DNA from: Diadema setosum
Lineage: Eukaryota > Echinodermata > Echinoidea > Diadematoida > Diadematidae
Length of the DNA stretch: 64,000 nt
Reading direction: 5' to 3'
Assembly: GCF_964275005.1 (NCBI RefSeq)
Contig: NC_092696.1
Location: forward strand, 25,488,972 to 25,552,971
In this document: positions 1-10,600 of the stretch, in pieces
Layout of the letters: each line of letters starts with the position of its first letter
Numbering within the stretch: the first letter of the stretch is position 1
The notes under the pieces: model-generated
Told to the model about the DNA's origin: nothing
Seen by the model: the letters and a program-made list of their open reading frames with translations, nothing else
Databases searched by the model: none
Made by a program: the position numbers and the translations under genes

Positions 1-149
1 GCTTGTTGTTTTACGACCTATATACTTGAAGGGCCAATCAAACATGATCAAATGACGATCTTACTTCCACCATTGAGATACTGTGACCCTGTAAAAATTG
101 TAGATATGTTGGTCGTATAGCGTATCGGGTGAAGATCTCTTGTAGAGAT

Positions 150-685
150 CCCTTCAAGAGGAATTCAAGTCCAGTTATAAGTAATTTTAATAAAAAAAGA
201 GAGTATAATCTTATGAGTAAAACACAGAAAATTTGATCAAAATCGGGTAAAATTAGGAAAGTAATGAAATTGTGAAGTTTCGTTAATTTCTTCAAAACGG
301 TTCTCGTACAGTTGATAACTTGATATAAATATGCAAATGAGTGATATAAATATGCAAATGAGTGAGCTGCTGATGTTTTCACCTCACAGTTTTCACTGAT
401 CGTGTACAAAAAAGACGAAATTCAGTACTTCTGTTGTTAAAGTGTAACACATGATGTTATTCCTGGTTGAAAGACTTCAGAATAATAATCAGTTGGATAA
501 ATCTGGATTTGAGACGGGGGCGTAGTTGCGTTAAAAAAAAAAAGAAATTTCAAAATTCTATGTACAAACTATATTGCAAGTTGTGAGGGGATGACATGCT
601 CACTCTAATATTTGCATATTCAAATTGACTGTTCAAGAACTGCTTCATGAAAATTAACGAAACTTCAAAATGTCTTAACTTCTTA
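150..685. repeat. Left arm of a fold-back (long inverted repeat) element
   Basis: This segment shares blocks with 12821-13990, for example the A-rich block with TTGATC and ATCGGGT near 232-247 and GAAGTTTCGTTAATTTC near 274-290. The mirror-image block (AACGAAACTTCAAAATG) appears at 657-673, so the segment folds back on itself. A diverged outer end is visible near 150-175 (AAGTCCAG). The second arm stops at 685, where the hairpin-ended unit begins, and seems to resume at 5092-5203, which ends in CCCCCTTTAA. No coding potential was seen. Confidence 0.5.
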
Positions 686-3124
686 GGTGATCCGAGTATC
701 CTCTCGGATCACCTTCTGTATCTGTACTGATTCTTTGTTCTTCTTTTTAATTAGGTGATCCGAGTATCCTCTCGGATCACCTTCTGTATCTGTACGGATT
801 CTTTCTTCTTCTTTCTTTATTTCTCCCCAAAAGTTGTGCAGAGGTTAGCTCAGAAAGTGCTATGCCCATCAAGTTCAAACTTATACCATGTATGTATCGT
901 GTCCCAAAGACGGCAATCGAACTAAAATCAAAGTGATCAGTCGACCGTGACGTCACTATGACGTCATTATATGAAAACACATTCTCAATCATATCTCATT
1001 AATGGATCAGAATTTTTCAATGAAATTTACGTCACATATATTTCAAGTTATGCGCATTCTACTCATGCTCTCAAAATTCATATTTTCTCTTAAAACGTGC
1101 GCGTACGCGCGCGTTGAAATATTTGTATGCTCCAATCGAGCTCAAATTTTTTTTGCACACGTTTCAGACCATTTAGAGCATTTTTTGAAAAATTGAAAAA
1201 ATCGGACGGACGCGTACGCGCGCGCGCATATACGCACGCACAGCTCATATGCAATAGAAATTTCCCGCTTTTTCACACGGATCGGATGTCTGAAATGTCA
1301 ATGAATATTTATACCAAGTTTCAAGTCAATCCGACTCAATATGACGTCATACGGGCCCGTCAAAGTTGAAATTCCGCGCGCGCGTCAATGGCGATATACA
1401 GTGCAACTATGCCAAAAAACCGTCAATTTTAAATCCGATTTTACTCGTCAGGATGGACGGTGACCCCCCATTTTCTTTACCTTTTTTGAAAGCTGATGAG
1501 TTGTACATGTCATTTCAAGGGGTGGCAATGCTGACAAAATGATTAAAAGATATCAAATTTCTTAATAAAATAAAAAAAGTAAATTTTCAAAATGACGTCA
1601 TCAAATTTCAAGTTCATTCAAGCGTATCTCACTAGTCCTTGGTCAATTTTCACCCAGATTTCAGTATGCTGTAGCTTATTTCATGTTCTTTCAAACATAA
1701 AATTAGAACATTTTGATTGGATGACGGCATCACCTCGTAAAAATGGATTGAAAGTAATCTTGTCAAATTTGACCAGTTTACGTGTTATCTCTATGGGAGT
1801 GCAGTTTTTCTGGAAATGAAAATTGACATGACTATCCTTATCGAGCACTAGCTCACTTACCCTTCGGTAAATTTCTCCCAGATTTTAATATGTTGTAGCT
1901 GAGACTTTACGCTACCGTAAGAGTGCCCTTAGTTTTTTCATACGAGGTCGGGATCACGTCAAAAATTTTGGTTGAAATTAAAGCTTATCTTCGATGTATT
2001 GAGATATTTCTTTCTTTCTGCAACTTTCTTTGCAATAACTCCAGAAAAACAGCCTCTATCACTTCCATATTTTGCACATGTTTAGTTCATGTCACGTACA
2101 TTTTTTCATAATATAACAACTACTTGATCAGACACAATCTTGGGTATGTAAATTAGGGTCAAAGGTCATAAGTGTTTCATCCTGTATCATAGTGAATACA
2201 TGTCCTATATTTCCCATATTTTGCACACGCAAAGACCATGTTACAAGGATTATTTCACAAAATAACCACTTTTTGCTCAGATGCCACCTTGTCTGTGGAA
2301 ATTGGGGTCAAAGGTCATATGTACTTCTTTCTGTATCTTCGTTATGACGTGTAATCTCTATGGGAGGGAATTTCTTTAAATGTGACAATTGACATGATTG
2401 TCTTTATCGAGCACTAGCTCACTTACCCTTTTGTGAATTTCTCCCAGATTTTAATATGTTGTAGCTGAGACATTGCGCTATCTAAAGTGTGCCTTTCTTT
2501 TTTCATACAATGTCGGGATCATGTTTAAAAACTTGGTTGAAATTAAAGCTTATCTTCGATGTATTGAGAAACTTCTGTCTTTCTGCAACTTTCTTTGCAA
2601 TAACTCAAGAAAAACAGCCCCTGTCACCTCCATATTTTGTACATGTTTAGTTCATGTCACGTACATTATTTCATGAAATAAAAACTACTTAATCGGACAC
2701 CATCTTGGGTATGTAAATTATGGTCCAAGGTCATAGATATTTTATCTTGTATCTTAGTGAATACCTGTCCTATCTTTCCCATATTTTGCACACGTATAGA
2801 CGATGTCGCGAGAATCATTTCACAAAACAACCACTTTTTCCTCAGATGCCATCTTGGGAGTGTAAAGGTGGGTCAAAGGTCATATGTATTTGTTGCTGTA
2901 TCTTTGTTATCTATAATGTATACAGAATTCAGTACCAAGGTGGGCAGATATGACTCCCTTTTCTAAATGATAATCCAAACATCACACGGCCAATCTCTCT
3001 AAACACAGATGAAACGTGTATGGTCATGCGTAGAAATTGCGATCAGGACTCGAATCATTGATAAAAAAAAAAAAAAAAATCGGATCACCTTAATTTGTCA
3101 GTAATGACAAATTACAATCTCTAG
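686..3124 (+). mobile_element. Hairpin-ended non-autonomous transposon, copy A
   Basis: The unit starts with a perfect 11-bp hairpin, GGTGATCCGAG/CTCGGATCACC with a 6-nt loop (686-713). This is repeated 68 bp later (754-781). The unit ends with TCGGATCACC at 3080-3089, the inverse of the 5' motif, then a 9-bp hairpin AATTTGTCA/TGACAAATT (3092-3113), then CTAG at 3121-3124. Copy B shares the body and this ending. Internally a block of about 560 bp is duplicated (near 1790-2350 and 2352-2920). There is no transposase. A subterminal inverted repeat plus a 3' hairpin before CTAG and a T flank recalls Helitron/Helentron-type elements; that family name is inference. Confidence 0.6.
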
Positions 3125-5091
3125 TCTTCTTTATTTCTGGACAAAATTTGTGCAGAGGTTAGCTCAGAAAGTGCATTGCCTCTCAATGTCAAACTTATAC
3201 CATATATGTATCATGTCGCAAAGACGACAGCGCAAGTAAAATCATAGTGATCAGTCGACCGTGACGTCACTATGACGTCATTATATGAAAACACATTTTC
3301 ATGCATATCTCATTAATAGAATGGAATTCTTCAATGAAATTTACGTCACACATATTTCAAGTCAAGTGAATTCTACTCATATTCTCAAAATTCATTTTTA
3401 TCTCAAAACGCGCGCGTACGCGCGCGTTGAAATATTTGTATGCTCAAATCGAGCTCAATTTTTTTTTGCACACGTTTCAGACCATTTGGAGCATTTTTTG
3501 AAAAATTGAAAAAATTGGACGGACGCGTACGCGCGCGCACATATTCGCACACACAGCTCATATGCAATAGAAATTTCCCGTTTTTTTACATTTATCGGAT
3601 GCCTGAAATGTCAAGGAATATTTCTACCAAGTTTCAAGTCAATCCGACTTAATATGACGTCATACGGGCCCGTCAAAGTTGAAATTCCGCGCGCGCGTCA
3701 ATGGCGATATACAGTGCAACGATGCCAAAAAAACGCCAATTTTAAATCCGATTTTACTTGTCAGGATGGACGGTGACCCCCCATTTTCTTTACATATTCT
3801 GAAAGCTGATGAGTTGAATATGTTATTTCATGGGTTGGCGATGCTGGAAAAATGATTAAAAGATATCAAATTTCTTAATAAAGTAAAAAAAGTAAATTTT
3901 CAAAATGACGTCATCAAATTTCAAGTTCACTCAAGCGTATCTCACTTATCCTTTGCCAATTTACACCCAGATTTCAGTATGTTGTAGCTTATTATATGAT
4001 CTTTAATTAATATAATTACAACATTTTGATTGGATGACGGCATCACCTCGTAAAAATGGATTGAAAGTAATATTGTCAAATTTGACCAGTGTACGTGTTA
4101 TCTCTATGGGAGAGCAGTTTTTCTGGCAGTGAAAATTGACATGACTCTCTTTTTCGAGCACTAGCTCACTTATGCTTCGGTGAATTTCTCCCAGATTTTA
4201 ATATGTTGTAGCTGAGACTTTGGGCTATCGTAAGTGTGCCCTCCATTTTTTCATACGATGTCGGCATCACGTCGAAAAACTTGGTTGAAAATGGCACGAG
4301 GCTTCGATGCAGCGTCATTTTGCTTAATACACAGGGCCTATGGAGAATGAAATAGGTCATTGCGTAGCGCATCCGACTCGTAATCCTAAGGTCCCTGGTT
4401 CGAGGCTCACCCCTGCCAATATTTTTTTAAATTTTTTAAACACTTTTTTTCTTCTTTTTCTTTAGTTAATCTTAATCTCCCTTTCCTTACTTTATCTTTT
4501 TCTGATTTTTTTATGCTTCTCCTTCAAATTTCTATAAAATAACATAATTTTTTCTTTATTTTTGTTTCTTTCTACTTTCTGTGCAATAGATGAACAACAA
4601 CAATGGCTATCAATCCCATATTTTGCACATGTTTAGTACATGTCACGTACATTATTTCATAAAATAACAACTACTTGATCGGACACCATCTTGGGTATGT
4701 AAATTAGGGTCAAAGGTCATAAATGTTTCATCCAGTATCTTGGTGAATACATGTCCTATCTTTCCCATATTTTGCACACGCAAAGACCATGTTACAAGAA
4801 TCATTTCATAAAATAATCACTTTTTGCTTAGACGCCATTTTGGGTGTGCAAAGTGAGGTCAAAGGTCAAATATACTTCATTCTGTATTTCCGTTAGTGTA
4901 TACGGAATTCGGTACCAAAGATGGCAGGTCTCACTCCCTTTTCTAAATGAGAATCCAAATATCACACGGCCAATGTCTCTAAACAAGGATGAAACCTTAT
5001 GGTCATGCCTATTGTGATCAGGACTCGAATCATTGATTAAAAAAAAAATCGGATCACCTAATTTGTCAGTCTTGACAAATTCCGGGTCTAG
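3125..5091 (+). mobile_element. Hairpin-ended non-autonomous transposon, copy B (direct tandem)
   Basis: Copy B begins directly after the CTAG of copy A and repeats its body from the stretch near 3149 (AGAGGTTAGCTCAG, also near 842). It ends the same way: TCGGATCACC (5049-5058), hairpin AATTTGTCA/TGACAAATT (5060-5081) and CTAG (5088-5091). The hairpin stem is identical to copy A but the 4-nt loop differs (gtaa versus gtct). Copy B lacks the 5' GGTGATCCGAG leader and carries a tRNA-like insertion near 4310-4570. No protein is encoded. The two copies have accumulated scattered substitutions and indels, so the array is not recent. Confidence 0.6.
4350..4420 (+). repeat. tRNA-Thr-like SINE or pseudo-tRNA segment
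   Basis: The segment has an A-box-like stretch (TAGCGCATCC near 4365), a seven-base loop CTCGTAA that would give anticodon CGT (Thr), and a B-box-like GGTTCGAGGCTC (4397-4408). The anticodon and T stems do not pair fully, so it is unlikely to be a working tRNA. It lies in sequence that copy A of the surrounding repeat lacks. A T-rich stretch without genes follows to about 4570. A tRNA-derived SINE head is the best reading. Confidence 0.5.
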
Positions 5092-5203
5092 TTTATATTA
5101 TTTTCGTCCCACTCGTCTTCAAGAAAAATGTTCATTGCTATGCCAAGAAAAATTTAGTCCTTCTTTTCATACTAATTCCAACTGCACTGGAGTCCCCCTT
5201 TAA
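5092..5203. repeat. Probable right end of the split fold-back element
   Basis: The stretch ends in CTGGAGTCCCCCTTTAA, matching the expected outer end of the fold-back family (left end at 12817: TTAA then AGGGGGAAATCCAGTCC). It continues the arm that stops at 685, which implies that copies A and B were inserted into a fold-back element already present. The inner alignment is weak. Confidence 0.4.
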
Positions 5204-6317
5204 TCCTTGCACGTTGGTGGATGCGTAGCTTTAATTCAGCCTGTCTGTTTGTTCTTTTTCCTCTCCATCCTCCTTTATCAAAATCTTATTTCCTTTGTCC
5301 CTCTCTTTCCCTCTCCACTGTCTCTTTCTCTTCTTTTAAATCTATCCACCAATCTATCCATCCGTCTATCTTTACGCATCTATCTTAATTGCCAGCTAAG
5401 TACCAATCTTATTCATCGATGCGTGCAGCTTCTATACAAATCCATGAATGTTGCCAGCGTGCATTCGTTTGCATCACGAAGGCCTATTCACTCCTTCTGC
5501 ATTTACTGCAGTACTCTTCATAGAAAACCCGAAGTTAAATACACAACAAGTACCGGTACACCATGAAATAAGCAACACCACTACCATGGAGTGTAACGAG
5601 AACTGTTAAACTTTTCCACGGTTCACTAATCTGCCAAAGTTGTATAAAAATCGTACTCGTATAAAAGAGCATACTCTTAGGTCTTGCATGGAAGTGGGAC
5701 ATGGACCATGAAGATCTTAGAAGGCCCCAAAGGTTAGGCTTGATGGCACATTATTACATGTAGGTATTATACGCGACTTCTCCTGAGAGTGCCGGACATC
5801 CAATTCAGCTGTCGTGAGCACAAATCAAAAGCCAAGGTCTACATTATAGACACAGAGGTATGAACTGGGCATAATTATTCCAGCCATGCCCATACACTGA
5901 AATAAAGAAGACAGTACATTTGCTTTGCAGTGTTAATAGCAAGAATATAATTCCAGATAATATACAAACACTTAATGTTCATAATTGTATATGCCATGGC
6001 ATCATTTGGTTGTACAAGTATTTCATCTCGGATGCGTCCACACGGTAGAAGTGGTAATGCCGCTGGAAGCACATGTCATGATTGTACATACTGTACATTG
6101 ATACACAACTGACTCGTACAGTGTTGACAGCGTCCAAGACAAAAGTTTGCGGATCACTTTCTGACCAAAACGCACGAGAACCTGCTACGTGAACATTGAG
6201 TCTTTTAAAAAGGCGACGCCCGGATATAAGAATCAGTATTATTTGCATGTGCATGATTTAGCTTTTTGCAGTCAAATAAAAACAAGCTTTCTAAAGCTTT
6301 CCTAATACCACCCCTTA

Positions 6318-6910
6318 ACCGATTATAATAATAATAATAATAATAACTATTTCTTATTGAGCGCTTTTACAGGACCTGATCAAAGCGCTGTACATACATC
6401 AACAAACAACATTCACAAAGCATAGGAACATACTTAGTAGTTACAATTGAAATAGTTCAGTCTTGAGTTTCCTTCTAAACATTTCCTCTGAATCACATAG
6501 ACGGAGTTGTTTTGGTAGAGTGTTCCAGACAACAGATCCAGCATATGAAAATGTACGTTCGAAAGCTTTGGTTTTTGCTTGTGGGATTTGTAGGACTGTC
6601 TTATCATTTTGTGACCGGAGTTGATATCTGGTGGCTGTAGGGGTGGTTAGTAGGTTGGATAGGTATTGAGGAGCGGTATTCATCATGCATTTATAGACAA
6701 GAAGGGCTAGTTTGAAATCGATACGCTCTTTGATGGGGAGCCAGTGTAACTGCTTCAGTAAAGGAGCACTCGGGGATCTTCTCTTTACACCAAGCACCAG
6801 GCGAGCCGCTCGATTTTGGACTTTTTGGAGTCTTTTCACATCACTGACATTCATATTTGCCAGCAGAGAATTTCCATCAGGGCAATGCAGAAGAAACAAG
6901 CAGGAGAAAC
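6318..6910 (-). mobile_element. LINE 3' part (Jockey/CR1-like), 5'-truncated
   Basis: The minus strand holds an open frame of about 150 aa (6441-6899) typical of the C-terminal part of LINE reverse transcriptases. It contains LQKVQNRAARLVLG, then a block with LKQLHWLPIKERIDFK and LALLVYKCM, and ends with FSYAGSVVWNTLPKQLR and RRKLKTELF. About 120 bases of 3' UTR follow, containing AGCGCTTTGATC, and the element ends in a TTA/TTATTA microsatellite (6326-6348), a usual 3' end for this group. The catalytic domain is absent, so this is a dead 5'-truncated insertion. Confidence 0.8.
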
Positions 6911-7369
6911 GTGTAGTTACTTTAAAGCTTGGTTTTTATGTTGAAGGAATTAAACTTGCATTCAATAAACTTAAACATCCCTTGTCTGAACTACATCGAA
7001 CAATTCAGCCGCGGCTCTCAGATATTATTCCAAAGCGGTAAGATCTCGATCTGTTCATACACATCATATTCACTTTCAAAGAGAGAACAAACTAACACTT
7101 GCAAAGCATACAAACAGGGAGGTGGGAAGCTATACTCCCTGATACAAATCATGAACTACATTCACACAAGAATCGATATTTCAACAGGTAGAACGTCATA
7201 AAGCTATAGTAAATGTACTTTGTTTCTCAACTGAGAACTTCAATGTGATACTATACTCTCTCCATCACTAAGAAAAATCAAAGCAACCGATGGGATAATG
7301 ACATGATTCATTTTCATCTCGCTCAAATAAAACAAACAGATGAAGACCAAAAAGAAAAAAAAACTGAGG

Positions 7370-7560
7370 CGTCTTCCTCTTTCCTTCTCTCCTCCTCCTC
7401 TTCCTCCTCCCCTTCTCATATTATGGCGGTCTTCTTCTTCTTCTTCTTCTTCTTCTTCCTTCTCCACCTAGTCCTCGTTTTCCTCCCTCTCCTCTTCCTC
7501 CTCTTCCTCCTCTTCCTCCTTCTCTCCCCTAGTCCTCCCCTCCTATTTCTCCTCATCTTC
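7370..7560. repeat. Polypyrimidine tract (TCC/TTC)n
   Basis: About 190 bases are almost purely C and T on the plus strand (CTTCTT and TCCTCCTC units). The tract lies just downstream of the stop codon of the first retinol dehydrogenase. Open frames across it are composition artefacts. Confidence 0.85.
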
Positions 7561-7609
7561 ATCCTAACTCTCATTCACGTCTCTATCGCAGGATGTTCTT
7601 TTTCACCCG

Positions 7610-10600
7610 CTATTTTTCCAAGCCGACCAGTTCTGCACTCAGCTCCCATAACTTGCTGGCAGCGGCGTCATCCTGAGCTGCCTTAGACGGGGTCTTAACA
7701 GCACAGTCACTGCAAGCAGACAGGAATGCAAAAGGCATTTTTGATGATGAATGTATCAGTTCACCCAAATGCAGACTAATCATTACTCTTCAAGTCCTTT
7801 TGTCAATGTGGTAACGGTTTCATTCAGGGATTTTTAACGCGATATCGCGACAAGAAGAAAAAAAGAAAGAAAGAAAAAAGGCAAGAAATTGTAGCGCAAG
7901 TAAGTTTCGATTGTTGGTTGTTGACAACAAGTCAGATGCAGTCTTCTCAGTACCCACATAATGTGGGTTGGGCTCATTCATGGCAATAATTATGACCTGC
8001 AATAATATTGATGGAAACAGACTAAAAGAGGGTTAAATGTCGGTTACAGGAAGGCGAACTGCAAGACGGGTCGATTGATCAAAAGGCAGAGAGCGCCATC
8101 CCTCCGTGGCCGGCGAAGCAGTCATTTCGTTTTGATTCAGTTTGGTACGATAGTCTCCGCATTTCGAGGATATTGATAGCAAAACGATAATATGAAAAAA
8201 AAATATATAAAGCTTAAAGACCCTATTTGTCGTTATGCCAAGAAATGAGAAACAAAAAGACTTGGAGAAATTCGTCAAGTATGATTATGCCATGTTTCAC
8301 CTCATTCAAATATCACATTGCAAACTGTTTTCTTTATCATGGTATCAAACAACGATTCATGATATCCCTTGGATGTATATCCTAAAGTTCAGGTGTGACT
8401 TTTTTTCAACTTGTCTCCCTCTACAAATTAAACTGCGGAAAGTAGTAGATGACAGGTTCGAGTCCCACTGGTTCCTTTTTCCGACATGTTTGTTAATTTA
8501 CAGATCAGCAGTTGCTTAAACAAACTGAATTTGTAGAGAGAGACTAATTGAAGAAACTGACACCTGGAACTTCACCCCTCTGAATAATGTCTTTCTTTCA
8601 TCCTAAAGTTGTTTGATTATCATAATTCCCACCTGTAGTAGAGGCCAGTTTCGTTCGCCGCCTTCTCATCCACGCAACAGTAGATGTTGGTCTGCGCGCC
8701 GCGCTCGGCCGTCTTGTAGAAGAGACGCATAATGGGATGGATAGGTACGAAGAGCCAACTGTATGATGTCATGTGCCGCTGTAGCTCGGTGTCCACGGCG
8801 CCCGGATGGAGAGAGTAACACGTGACACCCGTCCCTGGAAAGTTGAGGATTTGCAATTGGAAAGAAAGAGGCGTGTCCTTCAACACGTGACTGTCATCAC
8901 AAAGGATAATTTATTCGGGATGGTCATCTTTACAACAATTGCAATAATATTAAATAAAACAGATCAGTATCCACTGTGCAAGCGGAGAAAACAAACAAGT
9001 AAACAAACTAAAAACCCTCGGTATCACGTAGTAAACTGACTTTTGGGTGGAGGTATATCTATTATAGTTTGGCTTCTTGTGAGAATCTTGACACAATGGT
9101 TGAGTGTGACGACATCTGGACAAAAGATTCTCCTCAGTTTTGTGTCTTGCGAGCGAAGTGAAGGACTACCAACAACAACAACAACAACAACTCTTTAAGA
9201 GAACGTGATGCTATTTAGATATCATGGACAAACCGAATAAAGACAAGAAAGGACTCAATATGTTTGTCATGCTGTACAATGTCACCGGAAGACGTTTGTA
9301 TACACAAACTAAAAGTAGCTGATAGAACCCGCTCAACCTACCGCAGTATGCTGTTGGAGGTAAATATTGCGATACGATTCCACATCGCATGAATGACTTT
9401 GTGTATCACTGCGTGATAGTTTACACGTTTACACAGTCACTTCAAATAATTTTTCTATAATAATTCTTTTTTCTATAATATTGGATGAGAAATAATTATG
9501 ATTATATTGGGTGGATTTGGGTAGATTCGTATACTCGCAGTAATTGAACGAGTGATTTATATAGAGTTGTTGTTTTTTTTTTTGTTAGGCTAAATGTGTA
9601 TTGATATAAGTTCATGTTTTATTTTTTTTTTCTTTTCGTCCTGAAACAGCTGATCAAATGTATTATGTTTGTGTGTAAATGTACATACATGTATATATTT
9701 GTGTAACGGTCAATTGTGGTGTGATGGACCGGGTCCATTGTATTTCTTTCCTTTTACTTACCTGCCTGTGGGCAGGTAGTAACCTATAGGATTGTTTATC
9801 ACATGCTTTCATTTGTGAAGGAAATAAAGTATGTTATATATGATGGAAAATAATAATTATTAAAGAATGCCTCAACTTAGTAATCGTTTATGGGAGGTGC
9901 GTCCTTATTCCTATTACTGCCTGCCACATTTTGACTTTCATGAAACATCAAAGCAAAAAAAGAGAAAAAAAAACTATCAATGAAATTGTGATACATGTAC
10001 TACTTTTAATCAGAAACGAATAACAATGCTGTGTTGTGAAAGACATTTCACATGAGGTAAAGACAAAAATAGGTAAAGTTCGTAATGACATCGAATGATG
10101 TTCCTGTAATCAATTTGTCGCTATATTTGTTTATTGTAACTTCTAATAGCTTATCATCTCATACTTGACATGCATACTTTTATTTCTTGTCATAACCGTA
10201 GGCTCTATATTTCTTTTCATTCCTAGTTCCTTAAACCTCAACTATTTTTTTAAAATATTTCCGAAGGCTGAAAAACTGGGTCTTTGCGTTGAAAAAAAAA
10301 AAGAAAAATACGTTGGTTGCTTGATTGTTGGTATTTGCCTGAAAGAAGACGCATACAATTGTAGTTTGCCTTATATGATTTTCAAATCTTGATTGTTCGA
10401 TTTTTTCTTTTGATATTGCAAAGTAATCTTCTATCTACTGTGCTGAATTTCCGAGAATGTATATATTGAATTAAAGTATCATCAATATAAAAACTGTTTA
10501 GTTTAAACCGCACTGATGAATGCTAACCCGCTCTGTGCCAGGGACTTTGGAAAGTGCGTCATACAACACTGCGGGTTTTCAGTTCCAATCGGCATTCAAA

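Noticed and set aside
4350-4420. Functional tRNA-Thr gene
   Set aside because: Anticodon and T stems do not pair fully, so it is called a tRNA-derived repeat.
7303-7686. Long plus-strand open frame rich in L, F and S
   Set aside because: It is the translation of a CT-only tract; the end of it is antisense to the last exon of the retinol dehydrogenase.
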